From: an uncultured Halocynthiibacter sp.
Lineage (GTDB): Bacteria; Pseudomonadota; Alphaproteobacteria; Rhodobacterales; Rhodobacteraceae
DNA: 64,000 bases
Direction of reading: 5' to 3'
NCBI GenBank assembly: GCA_947503035.1
Contig: CANNCD010000003.1
Coordinates: 207,119-271,118 of the forward strand
Of the stretch, positions 28,322 to 37,207 are shown one piece after another. The notes beneath the pieces were generated by a model, which was not told the origin of the DNA, did no database searches, and saw nothing but the letters and a program-made list of their open reading frames with translations. The stretch's first letter is position 1. Every line of letters begins with the position of its first letter. Made by a program: the position numbers and the translations under genes.

Positions 28322-28354
28322 GACGGCGCCGTGCAAACATTCCACGGCGCCGTC
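28322..28354. terminator. Bidirectional terminator between mdeR and the dehydrogenase
   Basis: A perfect 12-base stem (GACGGCGCCGTG / CACGGCGCCGTC) with a 9-base loop lies between convergent genes. T tracts are short on either side, but stem strength supports termination. Confidence 0.75.
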
Positions 28355-28368
28355 AAAGTCTCGCGCTT

Positions 28369-29451
28369 CTAGCGCGTGTTGACGTGTTGTTGGGTGTCAC
28401 GCTCGATTGCGCTTTCGATCACTTGGACCGCCATCTCATGAGCAACACGTGACGGCGTTTTACCGGTTGTGCCGCATAGATTCAGGAGGGTCTCGGCTCT
28501 CGTGGAAATACGATCCAGACGCTCTTGTTGATATTCGCGACCAAAGTTGTGGATCTCAGCAGCCAGACTAATGATGCCGCCCGCGTTGACCATATAGTCG
28601 GGCAGGTAACAGATATTCTGTTGCTGCAATTGCGCGGCAACTTCTGGCACAGCCAGCTGATTGTTCGCCGCGCCGCAAACAAGTTTGGCCGACAGCTTTG
28701 CCACGGTTTGTTCGGTCAGGATCCCCCCCAAAGCACAGGGTGCGAAGATATCCATCTCTTGGTCAAACACGCGATCAACAGCACAGACAGACGCGTCGAA
28801 TTTTGTGACGGCCAGCTCAACTGCTTCGACATTGATGTCCGACACAATCAAGTCCGCACCTGCATCAAACAATTTCGACGCAAGAGACATTCCAACATGG
28901 CCAAGTCCCTGCACCAACACTTTGCGGCCCGTAAGGTCGTCACTGCCAAAGACATCAGCAGCGCCCAGTTTTAGGCATTGAAAGACGCCTTCTGCGGTAT
29001 ACGGTGACGGATCGCCAACCGATGTTTCGCAGTTGTCCAAGCCAACCGCATAGGGCGTCTCTTGCGCGACAATTTCCATGTCTGCGGTCGAAATCCCTAC
29101 GTCTTCGGCGGTGTAATATGCGCCTTGCAGGCGATCTACTGCGCGGCCGAAGGCACGGAATAACGCCTCGGACTTGTCGGTTTTGGGGTTGCCAATAATA
29201 ACCGCCTTGCCTCCGCCTAAGCCCAATTCGGCAAGTGCATTTTTATATGTCATGCCTTCCGCAAGCCGCAACGCATCATAGCGCGCCTCTTCGAGCGTAT
29301 CATAATTCCACATGCGACATCCCCCCGCCGCAGGGCCACATGCGGTTGAGTGGATACAAATGAAGGCGCGAAGTTTGCTTTCGCTTTCTTCAACAAAAAT
29401 CAGACGTTCATAGCCTTGGGGCGCGATTTCTTCGGTGATGCAGAGTTGCAT
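28369..29451 (-). CDS. Leu/Phe/Val-type amino acid dehydrogenase
   Basis: 360 aa from MQLCITEE; a GGAAA site precedes it and the longer frame adds 9 unlikely codons. It belongs to the Glu/Leu/Phe/Val dehydrogenase family, with the GPAAGGCR and GMTYKNALAELGLGGGK substrate/catalytic segments and the NAD motif VQGLGHVGMSLA. It is the size of leucine dehydrogenases rather than glutamate dehydrogenases, so branched-chain or aromatic amino acid deamination is likely. It is divergent from an Lrp gene that presumably controls it. Confidence 0.88.
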   Translation of the reverse strand: MQLCITEEIAPQGYERLIFVEESESKLRAFICIHSTACGPAAGGCRMWNYDTLEEARYDALRLAEGMTYKNALAELGLGGGKAVIIGNPKTDKSEALFRAFGRAVDRLQGAYYTAEDVGISTADMEIVAQETPYAVGLDNCETSVGDPSPYTAEGVFQCLKLGAADVFGSDDLTGRKVLVQGLGHVGMSLASKLFDAGADLIVSDINVEAVELAVTKFDASVCAVDRVFDQEMDIFAPCALGGILTEQTVAKLSAKLVCGAANNQLAVPEVAAQLQQQNICYLPDYMVNAGGIISLAAEIHNFGREYQQERLDRISTRAETLLNLCGTTGKTPSRVAHEMAVQVIESAIERDTQQHVNTR

Positions 29452-29573
29452 AAAATTTCCTATCTCTCTCGTTTGCAAGCACTAGAGAAAATCCCACGAT
29501 TTCGCAGGTTGAACTACATCATAATTCTACCTATATTTTGATATATGAGTGGAAATATCACGAGAGACCCAAA

Positions 29574-30041
29574 ATGGTAGCGAAATTCACTACTGATGAC
29601 GTAGATAGGCGAATCGTACGAGCCCTCACTAAGGACGGCCGCATGTCCTTGTCCGAGCTGGCCGATTTGGTTGGCCTGTCGGCCACGCCATGCAAAAGAC
29701 GCCTCACCAAATTAGAAGAAGCAGGCATCATTTCGGGCTATTCTGCGGTCATCGATCACAAAGCATCGGGTTTTGGGATCACCGTCTTTGTCTCGGTTGA
29801 ATTGGAGCGTCAAAAAGGCGAAGAGCTTGTTCTGTTCGAGAAGAAAGTGATGCAATTTGAAGAGGTCGTGACGGGGTCTCTTATGACCGGTTCTCAGGAT
29901 TTTTTGCTAGAAGTTGTCGTCGAAAGTCTCGAAGAATATGAGAGCTTCTTGCAGAATAAACTCCTTAAGTTTGAGGGGGTCCGTTCTGTTCGATCAATGT
30001 TTGCCCTGAGAAAATTCGTCGACCGATCGCGTGTGCCTTAA
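29574..30041 (+). CDS. Lrp/AsnC-family regulator
   Basis: 155 aa from MVAKFTTDDVD, with a GAGAGA site before; the upstream open frame is ignored. HTH (RMSLSELADLVGLSATPCKR) plus AsnC effector domain. It is divergent from the amino acid dehydrogenase over 122 bases. A TGATAT-N10-ATATCA repeat at 29539-29560 just before its ATG may be its own operator. Confidence 0.88.
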   Translation: MVAKFTTDDVDRRIVRALTKDGRMSLSELADLVGLSATPCKRRLTKLEEAGIISGYSAVIDHKASGFGITVFVSVELERQKGEELVLFEKKVMQFEEVVTGSLMTGSQDFLLEVVVESLEEYESFLQNKLLKFEGVRSVRSMFALRKFVDRSRVP

Positions 30042-30098
30042 GGCGCGCGCCCTGTGGTGTTCGGAACACGAGCGTCAACATTCTGTCCCAACTGATCA

Positions 30099-30124
30099 GA
30101 TGTTGCGCCCGAAAACGCAACATC
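30099..30124. terminator. Bidirectional stem-loop between lrp and the peptide permease
   Basis: A 9-base perfect stem (GATGTTGCG / CGCAACATC) with an 8-base loop lies between convergent genes. On the minus strand the loop contains TTTT rather than a tail, so strength is uncertain. Confidence 0.6.
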
Positions 30125-30155
30125 TCAATTCATATGTTCGCACTGGCATAAACGT

Positions 30156-31034
30156 CTATGCGCGGGTTTTTCCAAGCGGGTCGAGCTCATCACGAAGCCA
30201 ATCGCCCAACAGGTTCAATCCAAGAACTGTAAGCATGATCGCGATACCAGGGAAAACCGTGACCCACCACGCGGTTTGGATATAGCTGCGCCCCTCGGAC
30301 AACATCCCGCCCCACGTCGGCGTTTGCGGATCCGCGCCAAGACCAAGGAAGGTCAGGCTGCTTTCCAGAAGGATGTTGTTGGCCACGTTCAGGGTCAAAA
30401 GGATGATCAAGGGACCCAAGGCGTTCGGCAAGATATGGCGGAAGATGATTTTAACATCCGACAGACCATAGCTGCGCGCCGCCTGTACGAATTCACGTTC
30501 ACGCAGGCTCAGAACCGAACCACGCACCAGCCGCGCATATTGCACCCATTGCGACACAATCATCAGGACAATGATCCGGTCGATCCCCGGTCCAACGATG
30601 GCAATCACCGTGATCGCCAGCAAAATGAACGGCAACGCCAACTGAATATCGGCAAATCGCATGATAAAGGCATCAAGGAACCCGCGGTAATAGCCCGCAA
30701 AAAGCCCGATCACGGTCCCCAAGACGACCGCGCCAAGCGCGGACAGCAGGCCAACGACCAAAGAAACGCGGCCGCCATGTACGATACGTTCAAGGATGTC
30801 GCGGCCCAATGGATCGGTGCCCAAGAAGAACTCGGCCGACTGAAACGGCTCGGTAAGGCGCGCAACCAAATTTACCTTGCCTCCACCGTCAGGAAAAAGA
30901 ACGCCGGACAAAAGCACCACAAGAACCAAAGTTCCCGTCAGCAGGCTGCCCGCGATGAATTCAAAGCAAAAATAACGACTTGCCATGACCTTATGCGTCC
31001 AAGTTTGATTGGAAGTGTTGTTCATATCGCTCAT
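30156..31034 (-). CDS. Peptide ABC transporter permease (DppC-like)
   Basis: 292 aa. A cytoplasmic N-terminus and one helix (about 25-47) precede a binding-protein-dependent permease domain with five more helices and the EAA loop (RSYGLSDVKIIFRHILPNAL). It forms the inner-membrane channel with the DppB-like partner, whose stop is immediately adjacent (TAAATG). It is the last gene of the peptide ABC operon. Confidence 0.92.
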   Translation of the reverse strand: MSDMNNTSNQTWTHKVMASRYFCFEFIAGSLLTGTLVLVVLLSGVLFPDGGGKVNLVARLTEPFQSAEFFLGTDPLGRDILERIVHGGRVSLVVGLLSALGAVVLGTVIGLFAGYYRGFLDAFIMRFADIQLALPFILLAITVIAIVGPGIDRIIVLMIVSQWVQYARLVRGSVLSLREREFVQAARSYGLSDVKIIFRHILPNALGPLIILLTLNVANNILLESSLTFLGLGADPQTPTWGGMLSEGRSYIQTAWWVTVFPGIAIMLTVLGLNLLGDWLRDELDPLGKTRA

Positions 31035-31961
31035 TTATGCCACCCGAATTCTAGGGTCGATCAATCCATAGACAAGGTCCACGGCCAAGTTAACCGCAAC
31101 GATCATGATCGCCAGAATGGAAACCGTTGCTTGCAAAAGAGGATAGTCACGCTGGGCAATGGCCTCGATTGAGAGCGTGCCCATACCCGGCCAGTTGAAG
31201 ACCAGCTCGATGATGACCAGCCCGCCAATGAGGTTACCAAATTGGAGCCCAAGGAATGTCACGATAGAGATCGCCGCGTTGCGCAACGCGTGTTTATAGA
31301 TCACCGTCTTTTCGCTCAGACCCTTGGCGCGCGCCACCATGACGTATTGCGACGATAGCGTTTCCAACATTTGCGTGCGCACAAGCCGCACGTTGGTCGC
31401 CGTCAGAATGATCCCAATCGTTGTCGCGGGCAATAAAATCGACTGCCAAGAGCTAAATCCCGATGCGGGTAAGATGGGGAAAGTGATCGAGAACATAAGC
31501 ACCAACATGATGCCAAGCCAAAAGTTCGGAAACGACAGACCGACCAGCGACAAAACACGGATAATTTGGTCCGCCGCCCCGCCCTTGTGGACAGCCGCGT
31601 AAATACCAAGCGGAATGGACAGGGCAATCGACACAACCATCGATGCAACAGCCAAAAGCAAGGTCGAAGGCAGCGCAAGCGCAATAAGATCACGTACAGA
31701 CCCGCGGAAGAAGGACTCTCCGAGATCCCCCGACAAGATATTTCTGACAAAGTCGAAATACTGTTTGATAAACGACTGATTGAGACCAAGCGCTTCGCGA
31801 ATGCGATCAAGATCAGCCTCCGTCACGCTACTTGACTGTGCTGTCATCATGATCGCTGGATCCCCCGTCAAGCGGATCGCAAACGCCACAAAAAGCGTCA
31901 CCGCGATGGTAACAAGCACAGCCTGCAGCAGCCGTTGAATGAGAAACCTGAGAATAGGCAT
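31035..31961 (-). CDS. Peptide ABC transporter permease (DppB-like)
   Basis: 308 aa from MPILRFLIQRLLQ; the open frame extends 14 codons further but that part lacks DppB features. Six membrane helices and an EAA loop (RAKGLSEKTVIYKHALRNA) are seen. A hairpin in the gap upstream separates it from the binding-protein gene. Confidence 0.92.
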   Translation of the reverse strand: MPILRFLIQRLLQAVLVTIAVTLFVAFAIRLTGDPAIMMTAQSSSVTEADLDRIREALGLNQSFIKQYFDFVRNILSGDLGESFFRGSVRDLIALALPSTLLLAVASMVVSIALSIPLGIYAAVHKGGAADQIIRVLSLVGLSFPNFWLGIMLVLMFSITFPILPASGFSSWQSILLPATTIGIILTATNVRLVRTQMLETLSSQYVMVARAKGLSEKTVIYKHALRNAAISIVTFLGLQFGNLIGGLVIIELVFNWPGMGTLSIEAIAQRDYPLLQATVSILAIMIVAVNLAVDLVYGLIDPRIRVA

Positions 31962-31994
31962 GTTCAGAACTCCTAGCTGATTGAATTGGGATAT

Positions 31995-32016
31995 GGCCCC
32001 CACATATCTGGGGGCC
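31995..32016 (-). terminator. Intercistronic hairpin between binding protein and permease genes
   Basis: A GC-rich 7-base stem (GGCCCCC / GGGGGCC) with an 8-base loop lies just after the binding-protein stop. No T tract follows on the minus strand. It more likely stabilises the upstream mRNA or attenuates, giving more binding protein than permease. Confidence 0.55.
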
Positions 32017-32024
32017 GCACCCTG

Positions 32025-33569
32025 TTACTCTTCGACGGTGACGCTCATATAGCGGGCACGATCATCTGGCGCAGGAACAAACCCCTTCACAGATGTGCTT
32101 ACCCCGTACAGGGTCGAAAGGTTGTACAACGGCAGATCAAGAGCCGTGTCATAGGCATAGCCCGCAACATCCTGAAGCGCTTGGCGGCGCACATCCGTGT
32201 CATAGGTCGCACGCTGTTTATCAAGGAGCGCATCAAGTTCGCTGTCTTCGATGTAGGGGTTAAAACGCTCACCACTGCGGTACAAAAGATAGGCGGTGTT
32301 ATCGAAGTCAAAGGTCCAGCCGCCCCACCCAAAGTGATACATCTCGCCGGTTTTACCGTTGGCAATGATGTCGTTGGTGTAAACGCTGCGCTCATGCGGT
32401 GTCACATTCAGTTTCAAGCCAACCATATCAAGATAGGCTGCGATGACTTGTGCAACTTCGCGGAAGGTGTCGTCATTACCAGAGAAATCGAGTGAGATTT
32501 CCGTCCCTGGTGCAATTCCTGCTTCCTTAAGCAAGGCTTTCGCGCCCTCTGGGTCATAGGCATAAGGCGTCAACGTGGCGTCATTGCCAAAGGACTTGGT
32601 GCCTTGCGCACTGGAAATCGGGCTGGCCAAGCCGCCCAAAATTGCCTCGATAATGGCGTTGGTATCAATGGCCATGGTGATCGCTTTGCGCACACGCGGG
32701 TCGGCGGTGATCCCTTTTGCGGTGTTAAAGCGCGTGATCACAACAGTCGGGCCATCCACAGCCACAAGATCGACGCGGTCGCTTTCGCGGACGGTGTCAA
32801 CAGAGGGCGTTGGGATATTCAGCGCAATATCGACACCACCAGACAACAATTCGGCCATGCGCGTCGCATCCTCGGCAATAAAGCGAATGTTGACCCCGTC
32901 GACCTGCGCATCGCCATTCCAGTAGGCGTCGTTCTTGGTCAACTCAACATTGACAGTTGGCGTATAGGCGTCGACCATGAACGGGCCCGTTCCCACCGGC
33001 TTCATGTCAAACGCCTCTTCGCCCACTTCTTCGATGTATTTGGGCGGCACGATCATGGCACCGTAACCGGCCAGTTTGGTGATCAACACGGGGTCGGGGC
33101 GTTCCATCAAGAAGTCGACAGTGAATGGATCAACCACGACCACCTCTTTGATAGAGGTATAGTTGCTTCTCTGTGGCCCCTGCTCGCCTTGTTCGCCAAG
33201 AAGACGGTCAAAGGTGTATTTTACAGCATCCGCGTTGAAGGGCTCACCATTGTGAAATGTCACACCTTCGCGCAGGGTAAAGCGAATGCGCGTTTCATCG
33301 TCGAGGAACTCCCAACCTGTCGCCAAACCCGGCGCGAGTTCAAGATCCTCACCCCGAAAGACCAGCCCTTCGAAAACATTGCTGCCAATCGAACCCCAAG
33401 ACAGGCGGAACGTATCGATCGGATCGAGGTTTTGCGGATCGTCACGCTGGGCCACGTTCAAAATCGTTTCGGCAAATGACACCGCTGGCGTCACAGCACA
33501 AAGCGCGGTTGCAAGAAGAAGAGAGCGCGTAAGGCCCTTTTTGAGGGAGAGTTTAGAAGTGAATGACAT
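32025..33569 (-). CDS. Peptide ABC transporter substrate-binding protein
   Basis: 514 aa, family 5 solute-binding protein (DppA/OppA fold). The signal peptide has a basic start, a hydrophobic core and a cut near ASFA-ETILN, about residue 33. Typical family sections such as GTGPFMVDAYTP and the VTFHNGEPF motif are present. It should bind peptides in the periplasm. Being next to pyroglutamyl-peptidase, it may favour peptides with N-terminal pyroglutamate; that is inference. Confidence 0.92.
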   Translation of the reverse strand: MSFTSKLSLKKGLTRSLLLATALCAVTPAVSFAETILNVAQRDDPQNLDPIDTFRLSWGSIGSNVFEGLVFRGEDLELAPGLATGWEFLDDETRIRFTLREGVTFHNGEPFNADAVKYTFDRLLGEQGEQGPQRSNYTSIKEVVVVDPFTVDFLMERPDPVLITKLAGYGAMIVPPKYIEEVGEEAFDMKPVGTGPFMVDAYTPTVNVELTKNDAYWNGDAQVDGVNIRFIAEDATRMAELLSGGVDIALNIPTPSVDTVRESDRVDLVAVDGPTVVITRFNTAKGITADPRVRKAITMAIDTNAIIEAILGGLASPISSAQGTKSFGNDATLTPYAYDPEGAKALLKEAGIAPGTEISLDFSGNDDTFREVAQVIAAYLDMVGLKLNVTPHERSVYTNDIIANGKTGEMYHFGWGGWTFDFDNTAYLLYRSGERFNPYIEDSELDALLDKQRATYDTDVRRQALQDVAGYAYDTALDLPLYNLSTLYGVSTSVKGFVPAPDDRARYMSVTVEE

Positions 33570-33627
33570 ATCGTCCTCCTGTTGGATTGAAATGGGCTTA
33601 GGCCCTTATTGTTCGTGAATGAGAGAG

Positions 33628-35460
33628 TTAGAGCGCGGCGAAATGCCCGTCGCTTACCTGTTGCAGGTCAACAAGGCGCGGCGGATCGTCGACCGCACGC
33701 ATTGCACTTGGGATTTCACCGTCCAGCAACACGCGGGTCGGTCTGTGGCCAGGCATGAGCTTTGGCACAGCCGCCAAAAGTCTTTTGGTGTAGGGGTGCT
33801 GAGGGTTTTCAAAGATTTGCTGACGGGTACCGATCTCAACGATCTGGCCCAGATACATCACGGCCACGCGGTGGCTGATGCGTTCCACCACGGCCATATC
33901 ATGGGTGATAAACAGATATGACAGACCTTGGCTTTCTTGCAGCCCCATCAACAAATTGACCACCTGCGCCTGTACGGACACATCAAGTGCCGAGACGGAT
34001 TCATCGGCGATGATCAGGCTTGGATCACAGGCCAATGCACGTGCGATACACAGACGTTGGCGTTGCCCCCCCGAGAATTGATGCGGATACCGGTTGGCAT
34101 ATTCCGCCGGCAGCTCAACCTTTTCCAAGAGCTCGGCGGCCTTGTCCAGCGCTTCGGCCTTGGTGGAAATCAACCCGTGCACCTTGGCCGGCTCCACAAG
34201 GCTTTCGCCAACGGTCATACGCGGATTGAGCGAGCCATAAGGGTCTTGGAACACATATTGCGTTTGTTTTTGAAACGCCTTTCGGTCTTCTCGTGGCAAC
34301 GAAAAAATATCCTTGCCGCGATAGCGCATGGCGCCAGAAGCGGGCTCAATCAGCTGTTGGATGGTTTTGCCAACGGTGGATTTTCCGCTGCCAGATTCCC
34401 CGACCAAGGCCAATGTCTCGCCTGGATAGATTTCAAAGGAAACCTTTTCCGCCGCATGCACACGGTGGGTCACTCGGTTCATCAATCCACCGCGAATGTC
34501 ATAGCGCGTCGTGAGGTTCTCGACCTCAAGCACGGGTTCGCGGGCCGTATCGGTTGTTTTTACCTGTGCGGGTTTGGTCGCCTGCGCCATCCCTGGGATG
34601 TCGAAAAGCTTGGGCGCGGTGGTCCCTGTCATGCTTCCGATCTTAGGCACAGCCGCCAGCAAGGCCTTGGTATAATCCTGTTGCGGATGACCGAGCACTT
34701 GATGAACTGTCCCCGTTTCAACGAATTTACTGGCCTTCATGACCAATACGTCATCGGCCATTTCGGACACCACACCCATGTCATGGCTGATAAAGATCAC
34801 CGAGGTCCCAAGCTCTGCCTGAAGATCACGGATGATGTGCAAGATTTGCGCCTGAATGGTCACATCAAGGGCCGTTGTTGGCTCATCCGCAATCAGAACC
34901 TTTGGCTCACAACACAAAGCCATCGCGATCATCACACGTTGGCGCATTCCGCCCGAAAGTTGGTGTGGATAATTGGTCAAAAGACGTTTGGCATTTGGCA
35001 AACGGACCAGCTCTAGGAACTCTAAGGCCCGCGTTTGCGCCTCGGATTTTGACAGACCTTGGTGCAAGGAAATCGTTTCGCTCATCTGCGAACCGATGGT
35101 GAAAACAGGGTTCAACGACGTCATGGGTTCCTGAAAAATCATCGAGATTTCATTGCCACGAATTTTGCGCAGGACCTGTTCTGGCGCTTGGGCCAGATCG
35201 ACTGTTTCGCCCAGAACGCTGCTTTGGAATTCCAACTGGCCCGACGACACACGTCCGCCGATGAATTTCAAAAGCCCCAACATGGCAAGGGACGAGATGG
35301 ATTTGCCCGACCCAGATTCACCAACGATGGCCAGCGTTTTTTTCTCGTGTAGGTCAAAAGAGATCCCATCAACGGCGCAAACCTCCCTTGGGCCCTCACC
35401 AAATTTAACCGTCAGGTCTTTCACGCTTAGAAGAGGTGAAATTGTATCGTTCTGGCTCAT
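33628..35460 (-). CDS. Peptide ABC transporter ATPase, two domains fused (DppD-DppF)
   Basis: 610 aa from [10 protein letters not shown], with an AGAGAGGAAAAG site before; the frame is open 21 codons further upstream. Two complete ATPase domains are present: Walker [12 protein letters not shown] and [11 protein letters not shown], signatures LSGGMRQR and FSGGQRQR, each with the oligopeptide-type C-terminal extension. One polypeptide thus replaces separate DppD and DppF. It powers uptake through the two permeases. It is 13 bases downstream of the peptidase gene. Confidence 0.94.
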   Translation of the reverse strand: MSQNDTISPLLSVKDLTVKFGEGPREVCAVDGISFDLHEKKTLAIVGESGSGKSISSLAMLGLLKFIGGRVSSGQLEFQSSVLGETVDLAQAPEQVLRKIRGNEISMIFQEPMTSLNPVFTIGSQMSETISLHQGLSKSEAQTRALEFLELVRLPNAKRLLTNYPHQLSGGMRQRVMIAMALCCEPKVLIADEPTTALDVTIQAQILHIIRDLQAELGTSVIFISHDMGVVSEMADDVLVMKASKFVETGTVHQVLGHPQQDYTKALLAAVPKIGSMTGTTAPKLFDIPGMAQATKPAQVKTTDTAREPVLEVENLTTRYDIRGGLMNRVTHRVHAAEKVSFEIYPGETLALVGESGSGKSTVGKTIQQLIEPASGAMRYRGKDIFSLPREDRKAFQKQTQYVFQDPYGSLNPRMTVGESLVEPAKVHGLISTKAEALDKAAELLEKVELPAEYANRYPHQFSGGQRQRLCIARALACDPSLIIADESVSALDVSVQAQVVNLLMGLQESQGLSYLFITHDMAVVERISHRVAVMYLGQIVEIGTRQQIFENPQHPYTKRLLAAVPKLMPGHRPTRVLLDGEIPSAMRAVDDPPRLVDLQQVSDGHFAAL

Positions 35461-35473
35461 ATCTTTTCCTCTC

Positions 35474-36121
35474 TTAACCGGTTGTCCGTTGATGTTGACC
35501 AAGGGCGTGTACCGACGCTTCAATTGTCAATGAAACCGCCTCGCACGACATCTCTAAACCCATGGAGGCGCGGTTGGCATTGCTCTGTACGATATTGCGC
35601 GGCGTTTGCGGGATATGGACGAACCCTGAAATCGTGTTCAGGCCCAATTCCTGAATCATATGCTCGGTTGTGTAGAGCATTTGATTGCAAAGATGTGTGC
35701 CCGCATGAAATGAAACGGCGGATGGAATGCCTTGGGCACGCATCATCTCGACCATGCGCGTATTGGGCAGGCTGGATTGATACGCGGCAGGTCCACCAGA
35801 AATGATCGGCTGTTGGTGGATGTTCTTACCCGAGGCGTCTTCGACGTCGAAATCGCGGCAGTTAATGCCAAAGACTTCTGGTTGCACGATGGCCGCGGAT
35901 GACACGCCGAGTCCTATCCAAATATCGGGTTTATGTTGGGTCAGAAGATGGGCAATCGTATCGGCAATTTTGTCCGTCTCAACGGGGACCACAACGCCGA
36001 CAACTTCGCGGTCTTGCCACGTGCGCGCTCCCAGTGTCTGCGCCACCGACTGTGCCGGATTGTTGCGTGCCTTGGCCCAAGTGCCATAGCCAGCGACTAG
36101 GATTTTCGGAATTTTGGTCAT
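35474..36121 (-). CDS. pcp: Pyroglutamyl-peptidase I (C15 family)
   Basis: 215 aa, the usual size. Catalytic features of the family are visible: the glutamate region (IVQPEVFGINCRD), the cysteine in HAGTHLCNQMLY, and the histidine in GFVHIPQTP. It removes N-terminal 5-oxoproline from peptides in the cytoplasm. It is first in the operon with the peptide ABC transporter and divergent from a LysR gene. With the nearby 5-oxoprolinase it gives a full route from pyroglutamyl peptides to glutamate. Confidence 0.9.
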   Translation of the reverse strand: MTKIPKILVAGYGTWAKARNNPAQSVAQTLGARTWQDREVVGVVVPVETDKIADTIAHLLTQHKPDIWIGLGVSSAAIVQPEVFGINCRDFDVEDASGKNIHQQPIISGGPAAYQSSLPNTRMVEMMRAQGIPSAVSFHAGTHLCNQMLYTTEHMIQELGLNTISGFVHIPQTPRNIVQSNANRASMGLEMSCEAVSLTIEASVHALGQHQRTTG

Positions 36122-36193
36122 GTTTTCTCCATCTGCCTTAACACGTAAGTGACGGATCAGATTGCATTACATCAAGTTATTTAATATCATAGA

Positions 36194-36214
36194 TGTATGC
36201 GAAAAACTCATACA
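36194..36214. promoter_or_regulatory. LysR-type binding site between pcp and the LysR gene
   Basis: TGTATG-N9-CATACA contains the T-N11-A core expected for LysR regulators. It ends 14 bases before the LysR ATG and ~75 bases upstream of the pcp ATG, the usual place for divergent control. Confidence 0.6.
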
Positions 36215-36228
36215 CCAGAAAGTCAAAC

Positions 36229-37128
36229 ATGAAGCACAGACAGCTCGAAGCCTTTCGCTGTGTCATGAGAACAGGGACGACCTCGCAAGCGGCCAAGCTC
36301 ATGTTCATCACGCAACCAGCCGTTAGTCGCTTGATTTCAGAGCTAGAAATCCATTTGGGGTTCAAACTCTTTGATCGCGAAAAGGGCCGTCTCGCCGCAA
36401 CACCAGAGGCGCGAACGTTTTACAAAGGCGTCGATCGATTTTTCATTGGCATTGAAGAGTTGGAGAACTCGGCGCAACAAATTCGTGACGAAGGATCGGG
36501 CTCGCTTAAGATTTGTGCAACTCCGGCCTTGTCGACGGGCATCCTTCCGCGTGCGATCGCCAAGTTTCAGCGCCTCAACAGCAAGGTTGATATCGAAATT
36601 GAGACCGCGTCGTTCTCGCGGATCGCGCTGCGGCTTCAGACCTTTCAGACCGACATTGGCATTTCACATGGATTTCCGGATTTGCCAGGCATTGAACAAT
36701 TCCCGATGGCCCATATCGCGCATATCTGCGCCATGCACAAAGACCATCCTCTGGCACAAAAAGACGTCATCTGTCCCGACGACCTCGCCAATGAAAACGT
36801 TCTGCGCATCCTTCCCGAGCGGAGCGTCAATTGGGACGGCGTTCAAAGTGTTTTGGAGGACGCCAATATCCGGTTCCGCTCAAACTATGGCACGCAAAGC
36901 TCGCACACCGGCTATGCGATCATCGCCGAGAACCTTGCCATCGGCATCATTGAACCCTTTGCGGCCAAGCCGTGGCTGCGCGAAAACGTGGTTGTGCGCA
37001 GGTTTGAGCCTGAGATCCTGTACCCTTACGTCGTCGCGCTCCCTGAGGGGCACCCGATGCCGTCAAAGTTGAAGGATTTCATCGAAGTGCTGCGCGACGT
37101 AATGGAAGATTTCACGTTGGACATGTGA
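36229..37128 (+). CDS. LysR-family regulator
   Basis: 299 aa from MKHRQLEAFR. N-terminal winged HTH (TTSQAAKLMFITQPAVSRLI) and a periplasmic-binding-like effector domain. It is divergent from pcp and the peptide transporter and convergent with the 5-oxoprolinase gene. It probably senses pyroglutamate, glutamate or a peptide and controls the operon through the repeat at its own start. The ligand is inferred only from context. Confidence 0.9.
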   Translation: MKHRQLEAFRCVMRTGTTSQAAKLMFITQPAVSRLISELEIHLGFKLFDREKGRLAATPEARTFYKGVDRFFIGIEELENSAQQIRDEGSGSLKICATPALSTGILPRAIAKFQRLNSKVDIEIETASFSRIALRLQTFQTDIGISHGFPDLPGIEQFPMAHIAHICAMHKDHPLAQKDVICPDDLANENVLRILPERSVNWDGVQSVLEDANIRFRSNYGTQSSHTGYAIIAENLAIGIIEPFAAKPWLRENVVVRRFEPEILYPYVVALPEGHPMPSKLKDFIEVLRDVMEDFTLDM

Positions 37129-37135
37129 AACGAAA

Positions 37136-37164
37136 AACATCCCCCGCGCGTGGCAGGGGATGTT
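37136..37164. terminator. Stem-loop between LysR and 5-oxoprolinase genes
   Basis: A 9-base perfect stem (AACATCCCC / GGGGATGTT) with an 11-base loop lies right after the LysR stop, between convergent genes. It is likely a bidirectional terminator. Confidence 0.65.
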
Positions 37165-37207
37165 GAACGATTGCTTGAAAAGGTGCAGACGCGCCGCGGC
37201 GATTTAC

